A DNA stretch of 61,789 bases from an uncultured Prevotella sp. (GCA_934120735.1 CAKOVA010000003.1:1-61789); one strand, 5' to 3'; counted from the first letter of the stretch, positions 1 through 9,039 are shown. Numbers and translations: made by a program. The notes: generated by a model from the letters alone, not told the origin.

Positions 1-53
1 TTTGTTCTCAGCCCACGAATAAAAGTGAGCACCCTTAGCTTACTGTTTGTAAA
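1..53 (-). promoter_or_regulatory. TPP riboswitch (thi box), 5' part, cut by window edge
   Basis: Read on the minus strand, this segment carries AAGGGTGCTC (about 27-36) followed by GGGCTGAGA (about 6-14), the order and spacing of the first conserved part of the thiamine-pyrophosphate aptamer. The second part (ACCC..GAACCTGATC) would lie beyond the left edge and cannot be seen. A well-formed promoter at 61-92 points into it, so it probably leads a thiamine synthesis or uptake gene outside the window. Confidence 0.7.
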
Positions 54-60
54 CCGACGG

Positions 61-92
61 CAAAGGTATGACTTTTCAATAAGACTAACAAA
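61..92 (-). promoter_or_regulatory. Bacteroidetes-type promoter for the riboswitch transcript
   Basis: On the minus strand TTTG (89-92) is followed after 20 nt by TACCTTTG (61-68), a full match to the Bacteroidetes -33/-7 consensus TTTG-N19-21-TAnnTTTG. Transcription would begin near 54, just before the TPP-type aptamer. Confidence 0.65.
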
Positions 93-148
93 GAATATCC
101 GCAAAAACTATCATGTGCCAAGCAATTCTATAAAAATGGACTCAGGGC

Positions 149-179
149 AAAAAAAAATCCAAAGCTCGAGAGCCTTGGA
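149..179 (-). terminator. Rho-independent terminator after dnaA
   Basis: On the minus strand a hairpin (158-179, ten-base arms with one mismatch around TCGA) is followed directly by a run of nine T (149-157). It lies about 60 nt beyond the dnaA stop codon. Confidence 0.75.
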
Positions 180-240
180 CACGAAGTCTATTTCATTCTG
201 AATATTGAAGAAAGCGACAAACAGGGATTGAGACAGCCGG

Positions 241-1653
241 TTATTGCTTCAACTTGAACGAATTCTCAATGCTTATCACCTCATTGGAGAACATGGAGTC
301 CAGCTTCAGGCGTTGTTCGATGCGCGAACAGCTATGGATGACGGTGGAGTGATCGCGCCCTCCCACCAGCTTTCCGATGCGCGAAGCGGGCATCTTGGTG
401 TACTTCTGCGCCAGATACATGGACAATTGACGAGCCGTTACCAACTCTTGCTTTCGACTCTTGCTGTTCACTGCCGATACAGTGACGTTGAAATGCCGAC
501 AAACGGTGTCGAGAATCTCATCGATGGTGAGCGGTTTGTCATCGATCTTCACGGCACGCTGTATGACTCTTTGGGCCAAACGCATGTCCACCACGCTGTT
601 GTATACCACCGAATAGGCCAGCAACGAGTTGATAACGCCTTGCAAATCGCGCACGCTTCCATTGGCCGTCTGTGCGATATACTGTACCACGTCGTCTGGA
701 ATTTGAAGACCGTCGCGCTGTATCTTGCTGTTCAGGATATCGATACAAAGCTGCAAGTTGGGCTTCTCCAACTCGGCAATCAGTCCGCATGCGAACCGTG
801 TCAGCAACCGTTCGTTCATTCCTTTCAAGTCAACTGGTGGCCGATCACTGGCCAAGATGATGCGCTTACCATTGCGGAACAGGTGGTTGAAGATATGGAA
901 GAAGGTGTCTTGTGTCTTCGTTGCCGTCATCCACTCTTGAATATCGTCGACAATCAACAAGTCGATGGTCTGGTAAAAGTTGATGAAGTCGTTCACGGAG
1001 TTCTGCAAGACAGCATTGGTATACTGCACCTGAAACAAGCGTGCACTAACGTACAGCACCCTTTTCTGCGGGTAGAGCTGCTTGGAGAGCATGCCAATAG
1101 CATTGATCAAGTGGGTCTTTCCACAGCCCGACGGACCGTAGATGAACATGGGGTTGAACTGTGTTTTGTTGGGATGTTCGGCAATAGACATGCCAACCGA
1201 GCGCGGCAACTTGTTGCTGTCGCCTTCAATATAATTATTGAAAGTAAGGTGTGGATTCAAATTTGGGTCCAACTGTTGCGGCTGGGCGGCATCAAGTGCC
1301 GAAGGAGGTTGATTGGCGCGGGTTTTCTTCTGTGGCTTAACGCCAGTCACATCGGTCTGCTCGGCCTCAACATCCTGTGTCAGATGATGCTCCTGATCGG
1401 TGACGATACGGTATTTCAAACGAATGTTATCGCAAAAAGAACGCCTGAGTACCTTGCTCAACAAGTCGATATAATTCTCTTCCAAGTACTCGTACACAAA
1501 CGGACTGGGTACCTGTATCAACAACGTGCGGGTCGTTTCGTCGAACGACTCGTAGGTGATGGGTTGAAACCATGTATCATATTGTTGCTTGGAAACATTC
1601 TCACGGATGAGCGCAAGGGCTTGGCCCCAAGCTTGATTAGGACTTACATTCAT
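241..1653 (-). CDS. dnaA: Chromosomal replication initiator DnaA
   Basis: DnaA binds DnaA boxes at oriC, forms an ATP-dependent filament and opens the duplex so that the replicative helicase can load. The 470 residues show an N-terminal domain I, a variable linker (about 95-130), and an AAA+ core with Walker A GPSGCGKTH and Walker B LLIVDDIQ. Domain IV near the C-terminus contains GGRDHSTVIH, the DnaA-box-binding signature. Length is normal. It has its own promoter at 1710-1741 and a terminator at 149-179, so it looks monocistronic, with no dnaN neighbour in the window. A 470-codon open frame on the opposite strand is a shadow. Confidence 0.98.
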   Translation of the reverse strand: MNVSPNQAWGQALALIRENVSKQQYDTWFQPITYESFDETTRTLLIQVPSPFVYEYLEENYIDLLSKVLRRSFCDNIRLKYRIVTDQEHHLTQDVEAEQTDVTGVKPQKKTRANQPPSALDAAQPQQLDPNLNPHLTFNNYIEGDSNKLPRSVGMSIAEHPNKTQFNPMFIYGPSGCGKTHLINAIGMLSKQLYPQKRVLYVSARLFQVQYTNAVLQNSVNDFINFYQTIDLLIVDDIQEWMTATKTQDTFFHIFNHLFRNGKRIILASDRPPVDLKGMNERLLTRFACGLIAELEKPNLQLCIDILNSKIQRDGLQIPDDVVQYIAQTANGSVRDLQGVINSLLAYSVVYNSVVDMRLAQRVIQRAVKIDDKPLTIDEILDTVCRHFNVTVSAVNSKSRKQELVTARQLSMYLAQKYTKMPASRIGKLVGGRDHSTVIHSCSRIEQRLKLDSMFSNEVISIENSFKLKQ

Positions 1654-1709
1654 TGAATCATGTAGTATTTTACGTATGTCTTTCGATCAATTCGATGATC
1701 AATCGACTG

Positions 1710-1741
1710 CAAATTTATAAAAGAAAACTTGATTAAACAAA
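1710..1741 (-). promoter_or_regulatory. dnaA promoter
   Basis: Minus-strand TTTG (1738-1741), 20-nt spacer and TAAATTTG (1710-1717) fit the Bacteroidetes consensus exactly and place the start about 50 nt before the dnaA ATG. The rest of the 1654-2080 gap is AT-rich. I found no TTATCCACA box in it, so there is no direct evidence for oriC here. Confidence 0.65.
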
Positions 1742-2080
1742 TGCATGTTTCTATGTTTCAACAGGAGAAAAATCGTAAGTACCTAACTACCCGCATATTA
1801 GCAACTTTCTAAAAGAAATCTCATTGCTTTTGATGTCGCTTGTTCATAAAACTTTGAGAACAAGTAAGTTAAGTTGAATATCATCAAGATACATACTTGA
1901 ACGGTGAAACATAAATGAAATATCTATTATTGCCTACGCTGTTAATGCATTATGCCATTTCGACCAGTGTGAAACAATTAGATTTCTTATTTATACCAAT
2001 TTTAATTAAAGACACATCGCATTCGACAGATGATGATTGTTCATAAATAGCGTCCTTGCAGTCATGTGATGTACGACACC

Positions 2081-2983
2081 TTACTTATCTTTCCTTCCGA
2101 AGATAGAGAAATGGACGTAACGTTTAGGATGTTGACGGATATTGACCATGAGAGAATCGGCACTACGCACAGTGGTATTGAGCTGATTGTAAAGCGAAGG
2201 GTCGCGCATCAACAATCCCAGCGTGCCTTCATTGCTGTTAATTTTGGCTGTTACCGCTTTGACATCAGCCATAGCCTCGTCCACTTTTCGCATGGTAGTG
2301 GCCACATCTACCTGTGAAAGATTGGCCGTGAACGTTTCAGAATGATCTAAAATGGTATTTGTTTTCATCACCACACCCGGAATTTCACGGTTTAATTTTG
2401 CAACGACGGAATTCAGTTCGCGAGAAGTTTTGGTGAGATTGGCTGTCATGTCTTGCACATTGTGTACGGAACTTGCAATGGCTGGGTCGGCCAAAAGCTG
2501 GTTCAGGCTCAGCAAAATGGAATCTAATTTAGGCAACATCTGCTTCACCGCAGGTATCATGGACGTCACTTCACCCATGGGTCCTCTATCGATGTCTCCC
2601 GGGATGAGCCCGCCTTCCTGGATAAACTCGCCTCGATTGGGAGCGATGTTCAAGGTTACCTTGATGTTACCCAGCACGTCACTGCTGATAAAGGCCGTGG
2701 TTCCCGTGGGGATTTTCATCTGCTTATCCATCTCTGCAATAACCTTGGTCTTGTTCTTGTGGCTGTAATCGAAAATGATATCCTTAACCAATCCCACCTG
2801 ATAACCAGAGGCGTAGATAGGACTTGACTTGGTTAAACCGCTGATGTCATCGAAAGCAAAATGGTAAGTCTTGCTGCCTGTGAACAGATGTGTGCCCTTC
2901 AAAAAGTTCATTCCGATGAACAAAGCCACGATACCGGCAACCGCCACGAGGGCAATTTTTATTTCATTTCTTACTTTTATCAT
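2081..2983 (-). CDS. MCE/MlaD-family lipid-transport substrate-binding protein
   Basis: MCE proteins carry phospholipids between inner and outer membranes; MlaD is the periplasmic, inner-membrane-anchored subunit. This 300-residue protein has one N-terminal membrane segment (about 8-25), then an MCE domain (about 37-115, with the typical FDDISGLTKSSPI and ASGYQVG stretches), then a long helical tail predicted to build the tunnel. The start lies 26 bp after the amidase stop on the same strand, so the two genes are probably co-transcribed. The ATPase and permease subunits (MlaF, MlaE) are not in the window. Confidence 0.9.
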   Translation of the reverse strand: MIKVRNEIKIALVAVAGIVALFIGMNFLKGTHLFTGSKTYHFAFDDISGLTKSSPIYASGYQVGLVKDIIFDYSHKNKTKVIAEMDKQMKIPTGTTAFISSDVLGNIKVTLNIAPNRGEFIQEGGLIPGDIDRGPMGEVTSMIPAVKQMLPKLDSILLSLNQLLADPAIASSVHNVQDMTANLTKTSRELNSVVAKLNREIPGVVMKTNTILDHSETFTANLSQVDVATTMRKVDEAMADVKAVTAKINSNEGTLGLLMRDPSLYNQLNTTVRSADSLMVNIRQHPKRYVHFSIFGRKDK

Positions 2984-3009
2984 ATCCGTTGGGACTTAAA
3001 AAAAATACC

Positions 3010-4395
3010 TTATTTCTTTTTATTCTGTAAAAACATGCGAATCGCCTCGTTCACATCCATGCGCTGTCCATTCTTGAATGCAATGATGAAAGCATCAGGG
3101 AAACGATCGATGATTTCTTTTCGAAGTCGACGTATCTCATTGTAATCGGCCGATGAACCGTAAGTGTATTTCAAATAACCACCTGCTTCATACCAATCGC
3201 ACCCTTCGAGGCCTTTCAAAGCAGCATCCGTTGATGCCAGTTTTCGATGAGTCGTGAGGATTTGAATCTTGAACATGGGAACCTCCTGAGCGGCATTTGC
3301 GGTGGGAGGTGTAGATGTTTGAACGGGAGTTCCAGCCTCATTTCTCGCATTGGGAGCCGCTTCGGCCTGCTGTGGCATGGCTGTAGTCGCCTGTACACCA
3401 GGCTGATTGGCTGCCATCTGAGATGTTTGCTGATTGATGGGTGATGTTTCAGCCACCTTGGGTTGTGATCCGTTGGGGGCAACAGATGCCTCACGAGTCT
3501 TAACATTTTTCGAAGATTCGGCTTTTTTACTCTGCTCCTTGTAATCCTGCGGAACAATTTCGGGCACTTGTGGCTCTGGCACGGCTGGAGCCTTGTAAGG
3601 CACAACCAGTCCTTGATGATATTTGTTCTTGTATTGTACGAATGCGTTGAAGATGCCACGGGCATACATATCGGCTGCTCCGGCGGCATTCATGAAGTCT
3701 TCTTCCTCGGGGGTTGAGATGAAACCCAATTCCAATAAGCATCCCGGCATGGACGATAGTCGCAACACTGCCAAATTGTTTTGATGCGCCCCCATATCGT
3801 TCAAGCCAGTAGCAGCACGAATATGGTGCTGCATGTAACGCGCCAATTCCACACTCTGCTGCATGTTTTTGTCTTGAATGAACTCAAACATGATGTTGCT
3901 TTCGGGCGAAGAAGGGTCAAAGCCTTGATACTTTTGCTTGTAATCTTTCTCCAGAAAGATGACCGAGTTCTCGCGTTTGGCCACCTCCAAGTTCTCCAAG
4001 ATGCCTTTTTGTCCGGTGTTCTGTCCCCGTCCAAGGGTATAAGTTTGCAATCCTCTCACCCTGCGTCCACCCGACAAGGCATTGATGTGAACAGAGATAA
4101 ACAAGTCGGCACGATTCTTATTGGCGATTTCAGCGCGTCTGGCCAGTGGAATAAAGACGTCTGTCTTGCGCGTATAGATGACCCTAACATCGGGACAATT
4201 GCGTTCAACCATTTGCCCAAAAGCCAGTGCGAACTTCAGAACAAGATCTTTTTCTTTTGAATAAACGCCTGCTGCACCATGGTCTCTTCCGCCATGTCCG
4301 GGGTCGATGACCAGCGTAAACTTTTTGTTTGCAGCCAAACCCACTGACGCAAACAGCAAGAAACAAAGCAAACAGTGCCAGACCTTCTTATTCAT
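3010..4395 (-). CDS. N-acetylmuramoyl-L-alanine amidase (Amidase_3) with C-terminal SPOR-like domain
   Basis: This is a zinc amidase that cleaves the MurNAc-L-Ala bond of peptidoglycan during daughter-cell separation or wall turnover. A signal peptide (1-22) is followed by the Amidase_3 domain (about 26-235). Zinc-site motifs are VIDPGHGG, the Glu after YSKEKD, and SVHIN; the catalytic Glu is in LELGFIS. A proline/glutamine-rich linker (about 265-370) leads to a C-terminal domain (about 375-455) resembling SPOR, which binds denuded glycan. A -7 box only 7 nt upstream of the ATG suggests a nearly leaderless mRNA. The mlaD-like gene follows at 26 bp. Confidence 0.92.
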   Translation of the reverse strand: MNKKVWHCLLCFLLFASVGLAANKKFTLVIDPGHGGRDHGAAGVYSKEKDLVLKFALAFGQMVERNCPDVRVIYTRKTDVFIPLARRAEIANKNRADLFISVHINALSGGRRVRGLQTYTLGRGQNTGQKGILENLEVAKRENSVIFLEKDYKQKYQGFDPSSPESNIMFEFIQDKNMQQSVELARYMQHHIRAATGLNDMGAHQNNLAVLRLSSMPGCLLELGFISTPEEEDFMNAAGAADMYARGIFNAFVQYKNKYHQGLVVPYKAPAVPEPQVPEIVPQDYKEQSKKAESSKNVKTREASVAPNGSQPKVAETSPINQQTSQMAANQPGVQATTAMPQQAEAAPNARNEAGTPVQTSTPPTANAAQEVPMFKIQILTTHRKLASTDAALKGLEGCDWYEAGGYLKYTYGSSADYNEIRRLRKEIIDRFPDAFIIAFKNGQRMDVNEAIRMFLQNKKK

Positions 4396-4402
4396 ATAGT
4401 TG

Positions 4403-4410
4403 CAAAAGTA
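4403..4410 (-). promoter_or_regulatory. -7 box abutting the amidase start codon
   Basis: TACTTTTG on the minus strand matches TAnnTTTG and ends 7 nt before the ATG at 4395, so initiation would fall at or next to the start codon. No good -33 TTG is present at the usual distance. Confidence 0.45.
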
Positions 4411-4439
4411 ATGCTTTTAGATGGAAAACCCTTTATCTT

Positions 4440-4820
4440 TCAATCGTTTTTTTCATTTATTAAATGTATTTCCACGCCTGCACCGTCGCAATCGGCACCC
4501 ATGGGAGGATTAACCTTGGTGAGTTTCAGGTCGATAGCCTTAATCAACGGGAATTCCGCCAGCAAGCGCTTCCCTATCCTACCCACCACATGTTCGAGTA
4601 AGTTGGAGGGCTGTTGCATTTCCTGTTGAACGAGTTGATACACGTCGGCATAACTCAAGGTGTCGGCCACATCGTCGGTTTCCATGGCTTTACCAAAGTC
4701 GTAAGCCAGCCGAATGTTCACGATGAAGTCGTTGCCCTCAACGCGTTCCTGCGGTAACACGCCGTGATAGGCGCGAAACCGCAGGTTGCTTAAATAAATA
4801 TAACTTGATTGTTTAATCAT
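4440..4820 (-). CDS. folB: Dihydroneopterin aldolase
   Basis: FolB splits 7,8-dihydroneopterin into 6-hydroxymethyl-7,8-dihydropterin and glycolaldehyde in folate synthesis. The 126-residue length is typical. Visible signatures are the N-terminal LRFRAYHGVLPQER, which contains the substrate-binding Tyr-His-Gly, the central SYADVYQLV, and KVNPPMGADCDGAGVEI near the C-terminus. The gene lies 9 bp after nrdJ on the same strand and may share its transcript; 44 bp separate it from the amidase, which has its own -7 box. Confidence 0.93.
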   Translation of the reverse strand: MIKQSSYIYLSNLRFRAYHGVLPQERVEGNDFIVNIRLAYDFGKAMETDDVADTLSYADVYQLVQQEMQQPSNLLEHVVGRIGKRLLAEFPLIKAIDLKLTKVNPPMGADCDGAGVEIHLINEKND

Positions 4821-4829
4821 AAAGGTCGA

Positions 4830-7415
4830 TTATCCACAACGGCTGGCACCACAGTTTTTGCAGATCAAACAGCCCTCTTGATACACAAGGGTCTCATGTC
4901 CGCACACCGGACACTTCTTCCCTTTGGCCTCGGTGCCATCGTCTACATATTTCTTCAACGCGCGCTCCACACCATTCTTCCAGGTGTTGATGCTCTCGTC
5001 TTTCAACTGTAGTGAACTAACCAGATTAATAACACGTTCGATAGGCATGCGATAGCGCAGCACACCACTGATGAGTTTGGCGTAGTTCCAATACTCTGGG
5101 TTGAACTTCTCACTAAGTCCCTCGACCGTAGTCTTATATCCACGCTTGTTTTCAAACTGGAAGTCGTATCTGCTGGGGCCGTCATCCTGCTTCTGTTTGA
5201 TGATTTTTCCTTTGACAACCGACTTAGGCAGTACGATGCCCTCATCGTCATCTTGCAAACCAGTGAAGATTTCGTAAGGATAACCATCAAGCAATCCGAC
5301 GAATGCCACCCACTTCTCCTTGTTGTTTTGGAAGCGAACCACATCGCACTCCAGCACCTTCGGTCTCACTTCTATCACCTCGGGCTGCTTGCAGGGAGGC
5401 AGTGCATTATGGTCAGCACTGTTATCCTTGACTTGTTCCTTGCCTTTCTGTTTCTTCTCACTCTTAGAAACAGAAATCATAACGCCTGCTCTGGACCCGT
5501 CTCGATAGATGGTGCAACCCTTGCATCCGCTCTTCCACGCCTCTACATACAAGCGATTAACCAAGGCCTCATCTACGTCGTTGGGCAGGTTGACGGTCAC
5601 ACTGATGCTATGGTCTACCCATTTTTGGATGGCACCTTGCATCTTTACCTTCTCCAACCAATCCACATCATTGGCCGTAGCCTTATAATATGGCGACTGC
5701 GCCACCAGCTTATCAATCTCTTCCTGGGTATATTTCTTAGTAGAATCGATGCCATTGACGTTCATCCACTCCAGGAATTTCTTGTGGTACACGATGTATT
5801 CTTCAAAGCTATCACCCACCTCGTCCACAAAGTCTACATGCACGTCAGTATCGTTGGGATTTACTTTTCGGCGACGCTTATACACCGGCATGAACACGGG
5901 TTCGATGCCACTGGTGGTTTGTGTCATCAGCGAAGTGGTGCCCGTAGGCGCGATTGTCAGACAAGCGATGTTGCGACGGCCATACTTTTGCAGGTCGGCA
6001 TACAACTGTTTGTCGGCTTCTTTGATGCGAAGCAAGAAGGGATTGTTCTTCTCGCGACTGGCATCAAACACGGCGAAAGCTCCGCGTTCTTGCGCCATGG
6101 TTACGGAAGAGCGGTAGGCGCTCAACGCCAAATTTTTGTGAACGTTGACAGAAAACTCGGTTGCTTCTGGCGTTCCATAGCGCAACCCCATGGCTGCAAT
6201 CATGTCACCCTCGGCCGTAATGCCTACACCTGTACGGCGTCCCTGGCTGCTCTTGTGCTTGATTTTCTCCCAAAGGTGATATTCTGATTCCTTGACTTCA
6301 TCACTCTGCGGATCTTGTTGTATCTTCTGCATGATACGATCAATCTTCTCCAGCTCCAAATCCACGATGTCATCCATGATGCGCTGTGCTATTTGAACAT
6401 GCTTTCTGAATTTGTCCATATCAAAATAGGCATCCTTGGTAAATGGATGAACCACGTAAGAATAGAGGTTGATGCTCAACAAGCGGCACGAATCATAAGG
6501 ACACAAAGGTATTTCGCCGCATGGATTGGTGCTTACGGTGCGGAAACCCAGGTCGGCATAACAATCGGGGATGCTTTCACGAGTGATGGTATCCCAGAAC
6601 AATACGCCAGGTTCTGCACTCTTCCAAGCATTGTGAACAATTTTTTCCCACAGAGCCTTGGCGGAGATTTCGCGTTTCACAAGCGGCTCATCACCATCCA
6701 CGGGGAACTGCTGTACATAAGGTTTATCACTGGTAGCGGCCTCCATGAAAGCGTCGTCTATCTTGACAGAAACGTTGGCGCCGGTGACCTTTCCCTCGGT
6801 CATCTTGGCATCAATAAACGCTTCGCTGTCGGGATGCTTGATGCTCACACTCAGCATCAGCGCGCCACGGCGGCCATCCTGCGCCACCTCGCGGGTGGAA
6901 TTGCTGTAACGCTCCATGAAAGGCACCAGGCCGGTGCTGGTGAGTGCCGAGTTGTTAACTGGTGAACCTTTAGGACGGATGTGGCTCAGGTCGTGCCCAA
7001 CGCCTCCCCTACGCTTCATCAGCTGCACCTGCTCTTCGTCAATTCGCATGATGGCACCGTATGAGTCGGCATCACCATCCAGCCCAATCACAAAGCAGTT
7101 GCTCAGACTGGCCACCTGGTGGTTGTTGCCAATGCCGGTCATCGGACTGCCTGCAGGGATGACATACTTGAAATGATCCAACAGGTCGAAGATTTCCTGC
7201 GCACTCATCGGGTTCTTATACTTCTTCTCGATGCGCGCTATTTCATTGGCGATGCGCCAATGCATGTCCTCTGGTGACTTTTCATAGATATTCCCGAAAC
7301 TGTCTTTCATGGAATATTTGTTCACCCATACTCGTGCAGCCAACTCGTCACCAGCAAAGTATTTCAACGCCTCCTCGAAAGCTTCTTCGAAAGCGAAGTT
7401 TTTTGATTGCTCCAT
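4830..7415 (-). CDS. nrdJ: Adenosylcobalamin-dependent (class II) ribonucleoside reductase
   Basis: This enzyme reduces ribonucleotides to deoxyribonucleotides using an adenosylcobalamin-derived radical, without oxygen. The 861 residues contain the RNR catalytic barrel with STNPCGEIPLCPYDSCRL (catalytic Cys and Glu region), the glycine-rich KRRGGVGHDLSHIRPKG and APTGTTSLM. The C-terminus carries a four-cysteine ribbon (CPVCG...CLICKNCG, then CG). The extended length and ribbon are typical of the vitamin B12-dependent subgroup. I saw no cobalamin riboswitch in the roughly 85-nt leader. A -7 box at 7502-7509 may serve the gene. Confidence 0.95.
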   Translation of the reverse strand: MEQSKNFAFEEAFEEALKYFAGDELAARVWVNKYSMKDSFGNIYEKSPEDMHWRIANEIARIEKKYKNPMSAQEIFDLLDHFKYVIPAGSPMTGIGNNHQVASLSNCFVIGLDGDADSYGAIMRIDEEQVQLMKRRGGVGHDLSHIRPKGSPVNNSALTSTGLVPFMERYSNSTREVAQDGRRGALMLSVSIKHPDSEAFIDAKMTEGKVTGANVSVKIDDAFMEAATSDKPYVQQFPVDGDEPLVKREISAKALWEKIVHNAWKSAEPGVLFWDTITRESIPDCYADLGFRTVSTNPCGEIPLCPYDSCRLLSINLYSYVVHPFTKDAYFDMDKFRKHVQIAQRIMDDIVDLELEKIDRIMQKIQQDPQSDEVKESEYHLWEKIKHKSSQGRRTGVGITAEGDMIAAMGLRYGTPEATEFSVNVHKNLALSAYRSSVTMAQERGAFAVFDASREKNNPFLLRIKEADKQLYADLQKYGRRNIACLTIAPTGTTSLMTQTTSGIEPVFMPVYKRRRKVNPNDTDVHVDFVDEVGDSFEEYIVYHKKFLEWMNVNGIDSTKKYTQEEIDKLVAQSPYYKATANDVDWLEKVKMQGAIQKWVDHSISVTVNLPNDVDEALVNRLYVEAWKSGCKGCTIYRDGSRAGVMISVSKSEKKQKGKEQVKDNSADHNALPPCKQPEVIEVRPKVLECDVVRFQNNKEKWVAFVGLLDGYPYEIFTGLQDDDEGIVLPKSVVKGKIIKQKQDDGPSRYDFQFENKRGYKTTVEGLSEKFNPEYWNYAKLISGVLRYRMPIERVINLVSSLQLKDESINTWKNGVERALKKYVDDGTEAKGKKCPVCGHETLVYQEGCLICKNCGASRCG

Positions 7416-7501
7416 TTCTTAGTTTAAAAAAAAATGTTATATGGTTATGATTTAATATTCAGTATTATTTGCACAACTATCCGTAAACGATAATTGTTTT
7501 G

Positions 7502-7509
7502 CAAATCTA
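7502..7509 (-). promoter_or_regulatory. Candidate -7 box for nrdJ
   Basis: TAGATTTG on the minus strand matches TAnnTTTG and predicts a leader of about 80 nt. The -33 region is only A/T-rich without a clear TTG. Confidence 0.4.
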
Positions 7510-7596
7510 CAACTTATTTTCGATATAAAAAAAATATTTTTGGGTTATTTATAAGAAAAACTTGTTGCACAAAATGTTTCTTTTTGAAAATATTTA

Positions 7597-7604
7597 TATC
7601 TTTG
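7597..7604 (+). promoter_or_regulatory. -7 box for the nitroreductase gene
   Basis: TATCTTTG matches the consensus and lies 20 nt before the ATG at 7625. The -33 element is weak. Confidence 0.5.
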
Positions 7605-7624
7605 TCAAACAATAAATTTCCAAG

Positions 7625-8362
7625 ATGAAAACAATAACAACACGCAGAAGTATCCGCAAATATCAAAGCAAGGAGGTTGACAATGAGTTGATAAACAAGC
7701 TATTGACCGAATCTGAACGTACGCAAACAATGGGCAATTTGCAACTTTACTCGGTCGTTATCACGCACAGCGATGAACAAAAAAGAAAACTGGCACCGGC
7801 ACATTTCCATCAACCCATGGTGACGCAAGCGCCTGTGGTACTGACCTTTTGTGCCGATTTTAGGCGAACCACCTCATGGGCGGAGTGCAGAAAAGCGCAA
7901 CCTGGCTATGACAATTTCTTGAGTTTCATCAACGCTGCCACCGACACCTTATTATATTGCCAAACCTTCTGCAACCTCGCCGAAGAAGCAGGACTGGGCT
8001 TATGCTTCCTGGGCACCACGCTATACAACCCCAAGAGCATCGTTGACACGCTCCAACTGCCCCGACTGGTGATGCCCGTAGCCACCATCACCCTGGGATG
8101 GCCCGACGAAACACCCGAACTTTCAGACCGTCTTCCGCTCTCGGCCATCATTCATGACGAAACGTACCGCGACTACACACCCAATCGAATAGACCAATTT
8201 TACCAGGAAAAAGAAAGACTGCCCGAGAACATTCAGTTCTGCCAAGTGAACGAGAAAGAAACCTTGGCACAAGTTTTCACAGACATACGATACACCAAAA
8301 AGGACAATGAGGCCATGTCTAAAAACCTGTTGGACACGCTTAAGCAACAAGGTTTTTTGTAG
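7625..8362 (+). CDS. Nitroreductase-family FMN oxidoreductase
   Basis: The family reduces nitro groups, quinones or flavins with NAD(P)H and bound FMN; the physiological substrate cannot be read from the sequence. The 245-residue protein begins with TTRRSIRKYQSKEVD, the basic FMN-phosphate-binding motif. A central alpha/beta core contains CNLAEEAGLGLCFLGT and the typical VMPVATITLGWPDE before the C-terminal arm. It is transcribed alone, divergently from nrdJ across a 209-bp gap. The start is supported by the upstream -7 box. Confidence 0.9.
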   Translation: MKTITTRRSIRKYQSKEVDNELINKLLTESERTQTMGNLQLYSVVITHSDEQKRKLAPAHFHQPMVTQAPVVLTFCADFRRTTSWAECRKAQPGYDNFLSFINAATDTLLYCQTFCNLAEEAGLGLCFLGTTLYNPKSIVDTLQLPRLVMPVATITLGWPDETPELSDRLPLSAIIHDETYRDYTPNRIDQFYQEKERLPENIQFCQVNEKETLAQVFTDIRYTKKDNEAMSKNLLDTLKQQGFL

Positions 8363-8623
8363 AAGTTGATGCTAAGGAATAGATTGACCCACTGGCAAGG
8401 AGCGGAAAGTGCGTAAAATCATCCATCCTTACTGCACGTTCAAGCTGCCTAAAGAGCCTGAATTTTCTTGACAACTCATCGCTTCATATTTGACGTATTT
8501 CCAAACAGCCATGCTGCTGGGCGCAAATACGCCAAATATGCGTGATTTATGTATGTCTTTATCATACAATTCATTACCTCATTATACATGCTATCATGCG
8601 TCTGTTTTTCGAACTATTCTGGC

Positions 8624-8733
8624 CAATAGCAATGCTTTAAGCCGCTAATATGTATGCTTTTGCCGTGCAATCTCATGCATATTGCCCTTAAAAGTGATGC
8701 ATTTAAGCACATAAAAGCATCGCTTTGAGGCAA
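8624..8733. repeat. 22-bp-period dyad array, five units (composite element A)
   Basis: Five consecutive 22-bp units begin at 8624, 8646, 8668, 8690 and 8712. They are degenerate but in register, with a CAA/TAA half-site, a central ATGC and a TTTTG or ATTG half-site. The spacing, rather than identity, is what repeats. 46 nt downstream lies GCCTATCGTTTTTTTCT (8780-8796), which recurs inverted at 45741-45757. No gene was found in 8363-9193 apart from these elements. Confidence 0.7.
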
Positions 8734-8858
8734 AAAATTGCTTCTTATCCCATCTTTATCTCAATTTTGCACCCTGCGAGCCTATCGTTTTTTTCTAGAT
8801 TAAAAGTTTTGAAGTGTCATTTTAGGGGGTATAATCAATCAAAATATCAGACAATTCA

Positions 8859-8952
8859 TGAGGCGGAAAACCTACCTGTCAGCAGGGGAGACCCGTAGCC
8901 GATTCCACAGATCCGCTGTCCTCATAAGGTGAAAATTGGCGACCATGCCTCA
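8859..8952. ncRNA. Possible structured RNA, unidentified
   Basis: A 94-nt segment is closed by TGAGGC/GCCTCA (8859-8864 with 8947-8952). It encloses small hairpins CCTG-TCAG-CAGG (8875-8886) and ACAG-ATCCG-CTGT (8907-8919) and a possible GGT/ACC pairing. It is more GC-rich than its surroundings. It does not match TPP, SAM, cobalamin, FMN, SRP or 6S motifs that I know. The coding strand is undetermined. Confidence 0.25.
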
Positions 8953-9039
8953 ACAATATCAGCCCCATTCAAGGACTGATGGACAATATTAATATTGTAA
9001 AAAATACAAGAAAGATTTCTATAACTAAAAAAAAATCGC

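Noticed and set aside
244..1656. A 470-codon open frame on the plus strand opposite dnaA
   Set aside because: It mirrors dnaA exactly, has low-complexity composition and no recognisable domain; dnaA motifs are unambiguous.
1654..2080. Possible oriC in the gap upstream of dnaA
   Set aside because: No DnaA-box cluster was found; AT-richness alone is not enough.
4828..4836. TTATCCACA, a perfect DnaA box
   Set aside because: It forms the last codons and stop of the reductase gene, stands alone, and is not in an AT-rich gap, so it is probably chance and not an origin.
5253..6287. A 344-codon open frame opposite the ribonucleotide reductase gene
   Set aside because: A shadow of a strongly conserved gene, with no family signature or promoter.
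7416..7500. Cobalamin riboswitch before the B12-dependent reductase
   Set aside because: The leader is too short and lacks the B12 box and core motifs.
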